DNA of 64,000 nt from Streptomyces diastaticus subsp. diastaticus (lineage in GTDB: Bacteria; Actinomycetota; Actinomycetes; Streptomycetales; Streptomycetaceae). Position 1 is the stretch's first letter. Each line of letters opens with the position of its first letter. Positions 26,358 to 35,019 of the stretch are shown here, one piece after another. Position numbers and translations under genes: made by a program. The notes under the pieces are model-generated. The model was not told the origin of the DNA and ran no database searches. It saw only the letters and a list, made by a program, of their open reading frames with translations. Location of the stretch: positions 62,001 to 126,000 of the forward strand of contig NZ_BLLN01000002.1 of NCBI RefSeq assembly GCF_011170125.1. Direction: 5' to 3'.

Positions 26358-26992
26358 TACCTGCCCACCTCCCCGTACGGACCGCCGTTCAGGACGGTCC
26401 CGTGCAGCGTCTCACCCACCGCACCGCCCCCGGCGGTACGCCCCCCGATTGTTCCTGGCCGGGCGGTGCGTGGCGAACCCGGTGCGGAACCGGGATGTCT
26501 CGTCATGATCCCCTATGAACCGGGCAGGCCACTCGCCCCCCGGTCCCCACCGCATCCCACCATGCCCGCTACCCCGGGATGCCACCAGCGTTGGGAAGGG
26601 GATGGCACCGAGGCGCCACGCTTCGCCAGGGGCCGCCACCTCGTCCACAGCCTGTGGACGGCGCGCGACCACCGCCAGGCCGCCGCCGGCCCGCGCGCCC
26701 GGCCACCGCGCACCACTCGTTCGGCGCAGCGAACGGCGCCCCCCGGGTGCCCCCGAGGCGGACGGCAGGTAACGCCGCGGCACCGCCGCGAGGGGCGGGC
26801 AATCCCCCGGACAACAGTCCGCACGCCCCGCTCCGCAGCCCTGCCGAAAAGGCGCCCGAGCGCAATACGAGCGGCATATTCCGCAGCCGTTCGCGGGCCC
26901 CTTTACCCCCTCACGAAGGCCATTTCCCTTGCCCCGACCCCATTTGCAGTCGATCGAATCGCGCTCTGTTGGCCCGTCGGTAAGCTGACAGC
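26358..26992. other. 635-base divergent intergenic region
   Basis: Separates afsK (-) from a TetR gene (+). No coding sequence is supported. It holds an inverted pair of DnaA-box-like 9-mers (26641-26661), and on the right a -10-like TAAGCT at 26981-26986 only 6 bases before the TetR ATG, suggesting a leaderless or near-leaderless transcript. Confidence 0.55.
26641..26661. promoter_or_regulatory. inverted pair of DnaA-box-like 9-mers
   Basis: TCGTCCACA (26641-26649) and the reverse strand CCGTCCACA (26653-26661) both fit the Streptomyces DnaA-box pattern (T/C)(T/C)(G/A/C)TCCACA. Together they form a near-perfect palindrome, CGTCCACA-GCC-TGTGGACG. It may instead be an operator for an unidentified regulator. 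Confidence 0.5.
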
Positions 26993-27640
26993 ATGACAGG
27001 ACAAGTACGCACAGTCGACGGCCGCGTGGCCGGGCGACGCGGTCAGGCGACACGTCAGAAGTTGCTCGACTGCCTCAGCGAAATGCTCAACTCGTCGCCT
27101 TACCGGGACGTCAAAGTCATCGATGTCGCCCGCAAGGCCGGAACATCGCCCGCGACCTTCTACCAGTACTTCCCCGATGTGGAAGGGGCGGTGCTGGAGA
27201 TCGCCGAACAAATGGCCTCGGAAAGCGGCTCTTTGTCGGAAGTCCTGGCAGGGCGTAGCTGGGTCGGGAAAGCCGGGTGGCAGACCGCCCAGGACTTCGT
27301 CGACGGCTTCCTCGACTTCTGGAGGAAGAACGACGCGATCCTGCGCGTCGTCGATCTGGGGGCGGCCGAGGGCGACAAGCGGTTCGCCAAGCTCCGGCTG
27401 AAGATCCTCAACTCGGCGACGACCCCGCTGACCGGCTCCATCAAGGACCTCCAGACGAAGGGCCGCGTCGACAAGGACATCAACCCGGCCGCTGTCTCCG
27501 GCGCCCTGGTCGTGATGCTCTCCGGCGTCACCTCCCAGCTCAAGGGTTTCCAGACCTGGGGCGTCAAGCAGGCCGACCTCCGTCCGAACCTGGCCCAGCT
27601 GGTCCATCTCGGCGTCACCGGCAGGAAGCCCACCAAGTAG
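26993..27640 (+). CDS. TetR-family regulator divergent from afsK
   Basis: A 215-residue protein from ATG 26993. The HTH domain is clear (TRQKLLDCLSEMLNSSPYRD, VIDVARKAGTSPATFYQYF), followed by a helical C-terminal domain with many Lys/Asp residues and TSQLKGFQTWGVKQADLRP. Codon choice is less extreme at the 5' end than in neighbours (several AAA/TTG codons), consistent with an ordinary regulator. Being divergent from afsK, it is a candidate regulator of afsK or of itself; this is inference from position only. Confidence 0.9.
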   Translation: MTGQVRTVDGRVAGRRGQATRQKLLDCLSEMLNSSPYRDVKVIDVARKAGTSPATFYQYFPDVEGAVLEIAEQMASESGSLSEVLAGRSWVGKAGWQTAQDFVDGFLDFWRKNDAILRVVDLGAAEGDKRFAKLRLKILNSATTPLTGSIKDLQTKGRVDKDINPAAVSGALVVMLSGVTSQLKGFQTWGVKQADLRPNLAQLVHLGVTGRKPTK

Positions 27641-27727
27641 CCCCCGCCGTCCCGGGCACTCCCCCAGCGGAAACTGTCCTCCGTCGCCGCCGCCCGCCCT
27701 CGCCCCCGTCCCCCGTCCTGTCTGCAC

Positions 27728-27758
27728 ACGGCGTCCCGCCCACCCGGCGGGACGCCGT
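27728..27758 (+). terminator. 13-bp perfect hairpin after the TetR gene
   Basis: Arms 27728-27740 and 27746-27758 with a 5-base loop, 88 bases downstream of the TetR stop and upstream of the next gene on the same strand. Confidence 0.7.
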
Positions 27759-27839
27759 CGTGGCATCCGCCGCCGGACGTTCGGCGGGCTCACGGCGGTG
27801 ACGGCCGCACGCCCCCGGCGGATGGGCGACCATCCCCCC

Positions 27840-28514
27840 ATGGACACCCCAGCCGACATCCTGGACACCCTGCTGCGCGGGCAGCGCCCGTGGCAGAGCG
27901 AGCCCCCGGTCTTCGACCCGGCGGACACCCCCGCCGAGCCCCTCCCCCTGTTCGTGGCCTGGTTCGCCGAAGCCGTCGAGGCCGGCCAGCCGGAGCCGCA
28001 CACCCTCGCCCTGGCCACGGTCGACGCGGACGACGCCCCCGACGTCAGGACCGTCACCCTGCGCGGTGCCGACGCCCGGGGCTGGCGCGTCGCCACCCGC
28101 GCCGACAGTCGCAAGGGCCGCCAGTTGGCCGCCTCCCCGCGGGCCGCTCTGGGCTTCCACTGGCCCGCCCGGTCCCGGCAGATCCGTGTCCGGGGCCCGG
28201 TGCTGCCCGCCTCCCCCGAGGAGTCCCGGGCCGACCTGCGCGCCCGCTCCACCGGCGCCCTGGCGGCGGCCCTGACCGGGCGGCAGAGCGCGCCGCTGGG
28301 CTCGCTGGACGAGTTGGCCAGGGCCTCCGCGGAGGCGTGGCGCACGGCTCGGGCGGAGCCGGAGCGGGACGTGCCGCAGTGGACCGTCTACGTGGTGGCG
28401 GCCACCGAGGTCGAGTTCTGGCAGGGCGACCCCGGCCGCCGCCACGTCCGCCTCGTCTACCGCCGCCCGTCCCCTCGGAGCCCGGAGTGGACCAGGCAGC
28501 TCCTGTGGCCCTGA
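27840..28514 (+). CDS. pyridoxamine 5'-phosphate oxidase-like flavoprotein
   Basis: A 224-residue protein from ATG 27840 with the split-barrel FMN-binding fold of the PdxH family: LALATVDADDAPDVRTVTLR, then SRKGRQLAASPRAALGFHW and the C-terminal VEFWQGDPGRRHVRLVYRR, matching the positions of the two domain halves in true PdxH. A second, closer PdxH lies at 54035-54751, so this paralogue probably has another substrate. Two hairpins follow. Confidence 0.85.
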   Translation: MDTPADILDTLLRGQRPWQSEPPVFDPADTPAEPLPLFVAWFAEAVEAGQPEPHTLALATVDADDAPDVRTVTLRGADARGWRVATRADSRKGRQLAASPRAALGFHWPARSRQIRVRGPVLPASPEESRADLRARSTGALAAALTGRQSAPLGSLDELARASAEAWRTARAEPERDVPQWTVYVVAATEVEFWQGDPGRRHVRLVYRRPSPRSPEWTRQLLWP

Positions 28515-28552
28515 CCGGCCGTTCCCGGTGCGCACCGCGAGAGGCCGGTCAG
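28511..28552 (+). terminator. hairpin overlapping the stop of the PNPOx-like gene
   Basis: CTGACCGGCC (28511-28520) pairs with GGCCGGTCAG (28543-28552); the loop contains its own palindrome CGGTGCGCACCG (28526-28537). The stop codon lies inside the left arm. Confidence 0.6.
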
Positions 28553-28553
28553 G

Positions 28554-28595
28554 GGCCACGCCGCGCCCGCACCAGGGTGCGGGCGCGGCGTGGCC
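28554..28595. terminator. 20-bp perfect hairpin between convergent genes
   Basis: Arms 28554-28573 and 28576-28595 are fully complementary with a 2-base apex (in practice a 4-base loop). It ends 5 bases before the stop of the minus-strand gene and directly follows the first hairpin, so it can terminate transcription from both sides. Confidence 0.85.
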
Positions 28596-28600
28596 TGGCG

Positions 28601-29044
28601 TCAGAGCTGGTTGGCGAGGCGCTTGAAGGCGGCCTTGGTACCGGCTCCGGCGATCCCGTCGATGGCGCCGGTGTAGCCGTAGCGGGCCTTCAGCAGGCGC
28701 TGGAGCGCCTTCACCGTCTGCTTGCCGACGATGCCGTCGATCTTCCCCTTGTAGCCGTTGTACTTCTTCAGCGGCCGCTGGATGCCCTTCCAGCTCTCGG
28801 TGCCGAGCAGCCCGTCGATCTTGCCCTTGTAGCCCCAGTGGGCCTTGATGTCGCGCTGGACCTTCTTCGCCTCGGCGGAGGTGAGGCCGAGGTTGTTGAC
28901 GGCGCGCGGGGCGACGGCGGCGGCCGCGCTCGCCGCGGGCTGCGCGGCCGGGGCGGCGGCGGCCGTCCCGGCGACCCCGAGGGTGCCGGCCGCGATGCCG
29001 ACCGCGGTGGTGAGGCTGACGAGCGTCCTGGTCAGGGCACGCAT
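28601..29044 (-). CDS. exported peptidoglycan-binding-like repeat protein
   Basis: A 147-residue protein from ATG 29044 (GGAG upstream). The signal peptide ends near residue 33 in an Ala-rich AxA site. The mature part is three tandem peptidoglycan_binding_1-like units built around (G/D)Y(K/T)GxIDGxxGxxTxKAxQ: HWGYKGKIDGLLGTESWKGI, NGYKGKIDGIVGKQTVKALQ and YGYTGAIDGIAGAGTKAAFK. There is no catalytic domain. It probably binds cell wall or another polymer outside the cell. Confidence 0.85.
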   Translation of the reverse strand: MRALTRTLVSLTTAVGIAAGTLGVAGTAAAAPAAQPAASAAAAVAPRAVNNLGLTSAEAKKVQRDIKAHWGYKGKIDGLLGTESWKGIQRPLKKYNGYKGKIDGIVGKQTVKALQRLLKARYGYTGAIDGIAGAGTKAAFKRLANQL

Positions 29045-29234
29045 GGGAATTCTCCTTCGCTGGGCGGAGAGCAGGCCCCTCGGCCTGCTCCGCGCCCAGA
29101 CTGCGGCCGTCGCGGCCCGGGCGGCCACCCCCACCGCGCCGATGCGGAGGGGACGGGACAAGCCCCCCGCTGACCTGCTGGGACGCCCTCCGGTGAGGGA
29201 GACGGCGGGACGGCCGGGACGCTGCTCCGCACCG

Positions 29235-30134
29235 TTACGGGCTCTTCGGGTCCGCCCCGAAGGCGTACTCGGCGAAATCGGCCAGCGGTTCGTAACCGAG
29301 CCTGCGGTAGAGGCCGTTGCTGGTCGGGTTGGCGGAGTCGGTGAAGAGGACGGCCTCGTCCCCGCCGGCCACGATCCGGGCACTGAGGTCGGCGGTGACG
29401 GCGCCCGCGTACCCCCGGCCGCGCAGGTGGGGCGGGGTGTAGACGGTGGTGATGCGGACCGCTCCGGCGGCCGGCGGAGTGGCGACGGCCATCGCGACGG
29501 GCAGCCCGCCGTCCTCCCAGAGCCGGATGCCGCCCCGGGCGAGACCCGCGTCGGCCCAGGCGGCCGCCCCGAACCCGACGGTCAGCCCGACATCGGCGGC
29601 GAACCCGTCGTGCCAGCGCTCCAGCGTCGTACGGTCGCCCTCCCCCGCGACACGGGCGCGGCCGGGTGGCGCGGTGGGGCGGGTGAGAGCACCGAGCCGG
29701 TAGAGGCGCTTGCGGAATGTGCGGCGGGCGGCCCGGCCGGTGAGCCGGGCCCATTCCCCGGCGAACGCGCCGGCCTGCTCCACGCGTGCGCCGATACCGC
29801 CCGGCGCCGGCCCGCCGGCCTCGGCCAGCACCCGGGCCAGCCCGCGCGCCGCCGCCTCGTCCCCACCGATCAGCATGGGAGCGAAGGGCGGGGTCCACAG
29901 CAGCGCGGCGGGGACCTCACCGGGCGCCTCGTGCCAGCCGAACCGCGGCGGCTCGTCGCCGTACAGGTCCAGCCCCCGCCGGACGAGCCCGTCCGTGACC
30001 GTCAACGCGACGGTGTGCAGCGCGGGCCGGGACCGCAGGAACGGTCCGGCGGCCGCCAGGAACTCGTCCAGCGACCCGGTCCGCCGCCAACCGCCTTTCG
30101 CCCCGGGCCCGTCCGGGCCGCCGTCACCCGCCAT
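29235..30134 (-). CDS. GNAT-family acetyltransferase (FR47-like C-terminal domain)
   Basis: A 299-residue protein from ATG 30134 (GAGGAG upstream). The C-terminal half (about 190-290) has the acetyl-CoA fold: VRITTVYTPPHLRGRGYAGA with the R-G-x-G/A loop, then LFTDSANPTSNGLYRRLGYE. The N-terminal half is less conserved and may be a degenerate second GNAT-like or substrate domain. Acceptor unknown. Divergent from the flavin monooxygenase gene. Confidence 0.88.
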   Translation of the reverse strand: MAGDGGPDGPGAKGGWRRTGSLDEFLAAAGPFLRSRPALHTVALTVTDGLVRRGLDLYGDEPPRFGWHEAPGEVPAALLWTPPFAPMLIGGDEAAARGLARVLAEAGGPAPGGIGARVEQAGAFAGEWARLTGRAARRTFRKRLYRLGALTRPTAPPGRARVAGEGDRTTLERWHDGFAADVGLTVGFGAAAWADAGLARGGIRLWEDGGLPVAMAVATPPAAGAVRITTVYTPPHLRGRGYAGAVTADLSARIVAGGDEAVLFTDSANPTSNGLYRRLGYEPLADFAEYAFGADPKSP

Positions 30135-30334
30135 GAGCCGCTCCTCTTCTTCCGGTGTGCCCGGCGGGACGCCGCCCGCGGGCGGGCCGGTCCTCTCCGC
30201 TGCTCCGTCAACCGCCCGGCGCTCCCCGCGATTTCCGGATACGTTCCACCTTCTTCACGACCGTGACCCATTCGCAACGGATTTCGGCCGTCCTGGCCGC
30301 CCGCCGCCCGCCGGGATCACTACGCTCGACGCTC

Positions 30335-31618
30335 ATGACCGACGCTCAGCCCTTCACCGCCCCCACCCCCGCGCACACCGTGCACCCCGTGTACGTGATC
30401 GGCGGCGGGCCCGGCGGGCTGGCGGTCGCCGCCGCCCTGCGCGGGCGGGGGGTACGCGCCGTGGTCCTGGAGAAGGCCGACGCGGTCGGCGCCGCCTGGC
30501 GCGGCCATTACGACCGGCTGCGGCTGACCACCACCCGGCGCCGCTCCGCCCTCCCGGGCGTGCCCATGCCGCGCTCCTTCGGCCGCTGGGCCTCCCGCGC
30601 CGACCTGGTCCGCTACCTCGACAAGTACGCCGAGTTCCACGAGCTGGAGATCGTCACCGGCGTCGAGGTCGCCCGGATCTCGCCGGCCGAGGGGGACCTG
30701 TGGCGCCTGGAGGCGTCCGGCGGCCGCAAGCTGACCGGCAGCGCCGTGGTCGTCGCCACCGGCTGGAACCACACCCCGCACCTGCCCGAGTGGCCCGGGC
30801 GCGACACATGGACGGGAACGTTCCTGCACGCCTCCCGCTACCGCGACGCCCGCCCGTACGAGGGCCGGGACGTCCTCGTCGTCGGGGCCGGCGCCACCGG
30901 CTGCGACCTCGCCGCCGACCTCGCCGAGGGCGGCGCCGCCCGGGTCCGCCTCGCCGTCCGCACACCACCGCACCTGCTCCGCCGCGCCACCCTCGGCTGG
31001 CCGGCCCAGCGCTCCGCGCGGCTGGCCCGGCGCATTCCGGTCCGGCTCGCCGACGCCCTGCTGCGCCTGCACCGGATCGGCGTGCCCGACCTGTCGGCAC
31101 ACGGGCTGCCGCGCCCGGCCGACGGGCCGTACACCAGGGCCGAGGCCGGGCGGCCGCCGGTCCACACCACGGAGCTGGCGGCGCTGGTGCGGCGCGGCGC
31201 GGTCGAACCGGTCGCCGCCGTCGAGGCGTTCGACGGCGCCGAGGTGGTGCTCGCCGACGGCGCCCGGATCGCCCCGGACACCGTGGTCGCGGCCACCGGC
31301 TACCGGCGCGGCCTGGAGGAACTGGTCGACGGCCTCGGCCTGCTCACCCCTGACGGCGCCCCCGCCGCCCTGGCCCCGCGGGCCGCAGCCCCCGGCCTCT
31401 ACTTCACCGGCTTCGGCGACCCGGTGGACGGTGCCCTGCGCCACCTCGCCCGGGACGCCGCCCGCACCGCCCAGGCGGTCCCGCGCGACCGCGCGCGCCT
31501 GCTCCGGGCTCGCGCCAAGGCCCGGCGGAAGTCCCCGGCGGGAACGGCGGAGCGGCAGGGCGCCGGGCTGAAGGCCGCCGGCGAGGCCGGGCCGGACAGG
31601 GACTCGGCGCCCGCCTGA
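30335..31618 (+). CDS. flavin-dependent monooxygenase (FMO/YUCCA-like)
   Basis: A 427-residue enzyme from ATG 30335. The FAD site GGGPGG near residue 24 is followed by the second dinucleotide (NADPH) site GAGATG near residue 188, and ATGYRRGLEELV near residue 323. Trp-rich AAWRGHYDRLRLTT and WNHTPHLPEWPG fit the FMO class that oxidises N or S atoms or converts ketones and indole-pyruvate-type acids. The C-terminal tail (about 395-427) is Lys/Arg/Ala-rich and probably disordered. A -10-like TACGCT lies at 30321-30326, so the mRNA may be nearly leaderless. Confidence 0.88.
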   Translation: MTDAQPFTAPTPAHTVHPVYVIGGGPGGLAVAAALRGRGVRAVVLEKADAVGAAWRGHYDRLRLTTTRRRSALPGVPMPRSFGRWASRADLVRYLDKYAEFHELEIVTGVEVARISPAEGDLWRLEASGGRKLTGSAVVVATGWNHTPHLPEWPGRDTWTGTFLHASRYRDARPYEGRDVLVVGAGATGCDLAADLAEGGAARVRLAVRTPPHLLRRATLGWPAQRSARLARRIPVRLADALLRLHRIGVPDLSAHGLPRPADGPYTRAEAGRPPVHTTELAALVRRGAVEPVAAVEAFDGAEVVLADGARIAPDTVVAATGYRRGLEELVDGLGLLTPDGAPAALAPRAAAPGLYFTGFGDPVDGALRHLARDAARTAQAVPRDRARLLRARAKARRKSPAGTAERQGAGLKAAGEAGPDRDSAPA

Positions 31619-31680
31619 GCCCCCCGGGGCCCGGGGCTCTCGCCGCCTTCGAGCGCGTCCCGCCCGCGCGGTGCGGCCGT

Positions 31681-31707
31681 GCCCCTGCCTCAGGCGGCGG
31701 CAGGGGC
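31681..31707 (+). terminator. 9-bp hairpin after the monooxygenase gene
   Basis: GCCCCTGCC (31681-31689) pairs with GGCAGGGGC (31699-31707) around a 9-base loop. It lies 62 bases downstream of the monooxygenase stop and between convergent genes. Confidence 0.5.
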
Positions 31708-31861
31708 CGGGTCCTCGCTCGGCTGGGCTTCGTCCGGCCCGTACGGGGCCAGGACGGTCGGGGAAGCCGACCGGGCGGGATTCGCGGTCCCGCCCGCCGC
31801 GTACCGTCGCCCGCCGGACGCGGGAGGCCGGCCCGGGCGGGCTGGGGCCGGGCCCGGCGGG

Positions 31862-32344
31862 TCAGAGCCCCTGCGGCAGTGCGAACCCCTGGGTCTCCGG
31901 CGTGGTGGTGGCCTTGAGGGCCGGGGCCGCCTGGGCGGGGACGTGCGGGTCGATCTCGCACCAGATCCGCTTGCCCTCGCCCTCGGGCTGCCAGCCCCAG
32001 CGGTCGGCGAGCCCGTCGACCAGTTCCAGGCCGCGCCCGTTGGTCTCGTCGCGGTCGGCGTGCCGCTGGAGCGGCGGGTGACAGCTCGCGTCGGCGACCT
32101 CGACCCGGACGGTACCGGCCCGGCAGCCGGGCGCGGCGGGCAGCTGTATCCGCAGCACGGCCGGGGAACCGGTGTGCACCACCGCGTTGGTGACCAGCTC
32201 GGACACGATGAGGATCAGGGTGTCGGCGAGCGCGTCGTCGACACCCGTACCGGGGCCCGTGAGCCGGGAACGGGCCCATCTGCGGGCCCGCCCGACCTCC
32301 GCGGGATCGGTCCCGACCTCCAGCTGAACTTGAAGCACCTGCAC
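31862..32344 (-). CDS. RsbW/SpoIIAB-like ATP-binding protein (HATPase_c)
   Basis: A 160-residue protein from GTG 32344. A single GHKL ATPase domain is present: the N box ILIVSELVTNAVVHT, then VEVADASCHPP (G1-like with the usual Asp), and DETNGRGLELVDGLADRWGW (G2-like). These stand-alone domains act as anti-sigma factors or phosphorylate STAS antagonists and are very numerous in Streptomyces. A STAS protein is encoded 1.2 kb away on the same strand (33594), so the two are plausible but unproven partners. Confidence 0.9.
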   Translation of the reverse strand: MQVLQVQLEVGTDPAEVGRARRWARSRLTGPGTGVDDALADTLILIVSELVTNAVVHTGSPAVLRIQLPAAPGCRAGTVRVEVADASCHPPLQRHADRDETNGRGLELVDGLADRWGWQPEGEGKRIWCEIDPHVPAQAAPALKATTTPETQGFALPQGL

Positions 32345-32832
32345 CGCTCACACCATCCGAACCGGCGGACACATCGCCTCGCGCCTCCACAGGGTCACGG
32401 AACGTGATCCCCTGGAGAGACAGCATGGTTGACGTACAGTCACCCCAACAAGCGCTTCGGGCATATTCCAGCGCGAAGGAGTACGCGTGCTGCATACTGT
32501 GCGACGCGCGCCGGGGGGAGTCGAACACCAGACTTCCCCGCCTCGCCATGCCCGGCGACCGGCGTACGCGGCGCGTTCCGGGGGCGCCGCGGGGGCGCCA
32601 CCGGGCCGCATCGGACGCCGCACCGCTCGCACCCGCCCCAAGCTACCCGAGCGACCGGGTGACTCCGCGCCGTGACGGGTGGGCGCGAGGGCTCCATCCG
32701 ATGCGGACGGAGTGTGACCGTGTGCGCCCCCGGCGCACGCCGCGGGTACGCGCCCGTCAGGCGCCACGCACGCCTCCCGCCCCGTACGCGCCCCGGCCCG
32801 GGCGCGCGGGTCCCTGTCCCCCCGGACCGCCG
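32345..32832. other. gene-free stretch with an AT-richer left part
   Basis: The first about 150 bases are AT-richer than the surroundings and carry TGAC-GTACA-GTCA (32429-32441), a possible operator or promoter region for the ATPase gene. An ATG at 32425 with GGAG upstream opens a plus-strand frame (MVDVQSPQQALRAYSSAKEY), but that frame soon becomes Arg/Pro-rich and antisense to the EF-hand gene, so I do not call it. Confidence 0.45.
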
Positions 32833-33360
32833 TCACAGGTCCCGGACGTCGGGGTCGGCGGTGGTGAAGTAGGCGGCGACGGCCTTCAGCAGGCGGTCCT
32901 CCCCGATGCGGCCCTCGTCGCCGTCGAGCGTCTCCACGGCGGCGGTGGCCGCGCCGGGCTCGACGCCCAGCGCGGTGAGCATCCGCACCGTCTGCGTCCG
33001 CCCGGCGGCGCGGTCCTCGCCGCCGTCGGCGACGGCCACGGCGGCCCGGACGAAGGGGCGGGCGATCTCCGCGAACCGCTCGGGGCTGTCCCGCAGCCGC
33101 TTCACGGCGCTGTGCGCGAACTCCGAGCGGGTGATGCGCTGGTCGCCGTCGCGGTCCGCGATCCCGGCCAGCCCCTGCCAGAGGGCCTCGGCGCCGTAGT
33201 AGAGGTCCTGACCCCGGTCGGAGCGGGCGGTGGCGCCGAACTCGGCGAGCAGGGCCGCGGCGGCGGTACTGAAGTCCTCGCGCGAGATGTAGCCGTTGCC
33301 GTCCTGGTCGAACACGGTGAACCTGGCGGCGATGGTGCGCTGGTACTGGGCACTGTCCAT
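32833..33360 (-). CDS. EF-hand calcium-binding protein (calerythrin-like)
   Basis: A 175-residue soluble protein from ATG 33360 (an in-frame ATG at 33438 lacks a ribosome site). Two canonical EF loops are visible: DQDGNGYISRED at residues 18-29 and DRDGDQRITRSE at 69-80. A degenerate third site lies near residue 150 (LDGDEGRIGED). The arrangement matches prokaryotic calerythrin/CabB-like sensors, which have four EF positions with one or two inactive. It is expected to bind calcium in the cytoplasm. Downstream partner unknown. Confidence 0.93.
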   Translation of the reverse strand: MDSAQYQRTIAARFTVFDQDGNGYISREDFSTAAAALLAEFGATARSDRGQDLYYGAEALWQGLAGIADRDGDQRITRSEFAHSAVKRLRDSPERFAEIARPFVRAAVAVADGGEDRAAGRTQTVRMLTALGVEPGAATAAVETLDGDEGRIGEDRLLKAVAAYFTTADPDVRDL

Positions 33361-33593
33361 GGGCTGGGGGACCGCCTCTCGATCGGTCTGGGCTGCGGTT
33401 CCTGACCTGGCCGCGCACCGGTCCGGGGCGTCGGCCATTGTCTGGAGAGGGTACGCCGAAACGGCCGTGACCTGGGCCGATTCGGGAGAGTCTGTGCCAG
33501 GAACGCAACACTGCGAGCGCCCTCGTGACGCCGGGTCGCGGTACGGGACCGGCCGGTGACCGCGCCGGTCGCGCCGGGCGGCACCGAGGCGGC

Positions 33594-34004
33594 TCAGGCG
33601 GTGAGCGGGCTGGCCTGCTCGTCGAGGGCGGCGGTGACGTCCGGGTAGACCTCGAAGAGCCGGCGTACGCCGAGCGCGGCGAGGACGCGGTTGACGTGCG
33701 AGCCGTCCTCGGCCCCCTTGGCCGGGAGGATCAGCCGCAGACTGCCCTGGCAGGAGCGGATCAGGCGACGGGTCGCGATCAGGACACCGACACCGCTGGA
33801 GTCGCAGAACAGGACGTCGGAGAGGTCGAGAACGAGTTCGTGCCGCCCCTTCGCCACCACGTCGTGGACGCGCTGGCGCACCACCGGGGAGCTGACCAGG
33901 TCGAGTTCGCCCGCCACATGGAGCACAGCCCACCCGCCGTGCTCCGCGTCGGTCACTGTGAGCGCCACGCCGTCCTGCCTCCCGCTCGCTGATCCGGAAG
34001 CCAT
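33594..34004 (-). CDS. STAS-domain anti-sigma factor antagonist
   Basis: About 136 residues from ATG 34004 (upstream in-frame ATGs exist, so the start is uncertain). The STAS core is clear: WAVLHVAGELDLVSSPVVRQ, then ELVLDLSDVLFCDSSGVGVL, where the first Ser of DSSG is the expected phosphorylation site, and GVRRLFEVYPDVTAAL near the end. Unphosphorylated STAS antagonists release sigma factors from RsbW-type kinases; phosphorylation inactivates them. Divergent from the ECF sigma gene across 436 bases, with an RsbW-like protein encoded nearby. Confidence 0.88.
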   Translation of the reverse strand: MASGSASGRQDGVALTVTDAEHGGWAVLHVAGELDLVSSPVVRQRVHDVVAKGRHELVLDLSDVLFCDSSGVGVLIATRRLIRSCQGSLRLILPAKGAEDGSHVNRVLAALGVRRLFEVYPDVTAALDEQASPLTA

Positions 34005-34440
34005 TCCTACGCTTCCGCTTCGTACGCGGCTGCCCGGCCGCACTCCCATGAAACACCCCCGCGCGTACGGTCCATGATCCAGCACACCCGGTCATGGCCG
34101 AATACCGCCCCTCCCGCGCCGTCGTGGCCGGTATCGGCCGTTCGCCCGGCGTGATCAGCGCGGTCCCGTCGTCCCGCACGCCCCCCATCCGTACCACGCG
34201 GCCCGGCGGAAGCCCGGCCCGTGCCCGCCTCGCGGACCGCCCTGGCGGGCTCCCGCGCACCCACTACCACCAGCGGGTCCCCCGTGTCAGCACATTGCCG
34301 CAAAGGGGGGTGTGAAGGCCCGGCGCGCACTACATTGGCCTCCCAGAGCCCGTGTGCGCACCGGCATCCGGAGAAACGGCCGGTTCGGTCCGGCCCCGCT
34401 CCGGGCGCGTACCGGGCTCACCGGACCGGGAGGGGGCCGT
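34005..34440. other. 436-base divergent region between STAS and ECF sigma genes
   Basis: No gene is supported. An in-frame GTG at 34312 after GGGGGG could extend the sigma factor by 43 residues, but those residues are Arg/Gly/Pro-rich and unlike a sigma domain, so the ATG at 34441 with GGGAGGGGG is preferred. Confidence 0.45.
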
Positions 34441-35019
34441 ATGACGCCGCGGACGTCGCGCGACGGAGACCGCCTGATGCGCGAGCGCCTCCTCGACGGC
34501 GAAGCGGCCGCCTTGGGCGAGCTCTACGACCGGTACGCGCCCCTCGTGCACAGCCTGGCCCACCGGGTCCTGGCCGACGAGCGTGCCGCCGACCGCGTCA
34601 CCCGGGACGTCTTCACCCACGCCTGGGAACGCCCCGGCGACTTCACCCCCGGCGAGCGCTCGCTGCGCTCCTGGATCGCCTCGCTCGCCCACCACCGCGC
34701 CGTGGAACTCCTGCGCGCCACGAGCGCCGCCGAGGCGGCCGTCACCGGCGACGGGACCGCCGAGGAACTGGAGGCGATGGTCGGCCGGGCCGCCACCGCC
34801 GCCCGCGCCGACTACATCGTCACCGCGATGCCCGTCCCGCTGCGTGCCGCCCTGCGGCTCGCCTACCACCAGCGGCGCGACCACCGGCAGACCGCGGCCG
34901 ACCTGGGCGTCAGCGAGGAGGAGGTCCGCCGCCGGCTCCGCCTGGGCCTCCAGTTGCTGGCCACGGCCGCCGCGCCCCGCCCGCCGGGCGCCCCGTCCGC
35001 CTTCTCCGGTGCGATATGA
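34441..35019 (+). CDS. ECF-type sigma factor
   Basis: A 192-residue RNA polymerase sigma factor. Region 2 is LGELYDRYAPLVHSLAHRVL then VTRDVFTHAWERPGDFTPGE; the linker is Ala-rich; region 4 is AALRLAYHQRRDHRQTAADL followed by GVSEEEVRRRLRLGL, a helix-turn-helix for the -35 element. Region 2.4 has RSLRSWIASLAHHRAVELLR, as in ECF proteins. Its stop overlaps the start of the ZAS-MDMPI gene by 4 bases (ATGA), the classic arrangement of an ECF sigma factor and its anti-sigma factor. The stimulus is probably redox or thiol-related, judging from the partner (inference). Confidence 0.92.
   Translation: MTPRTSRDGDRLMRERLLDGEAAALGELYDRYAPLVHSLAHRVLADERAADRVTRDVFTHAWERPGDFTPGERSLRSWIASLAHHRAVELLRATSAAEAAVTGDGTAEELEAMVGRAATAARADYIVTAMPVPLRAALRLAYHQRRDHRQTAADLGVSEEEVRRRLRLGLQLLATAAAPRPPGAPSAFSGAI

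Noticed and set aside
32500..32560. tRNA-like T-arm on the minus strand (GTTCGACTCC)
   Set aside because: The flanking five-base stems do not pair and no anticodon or acceptor arm can be folded around it.
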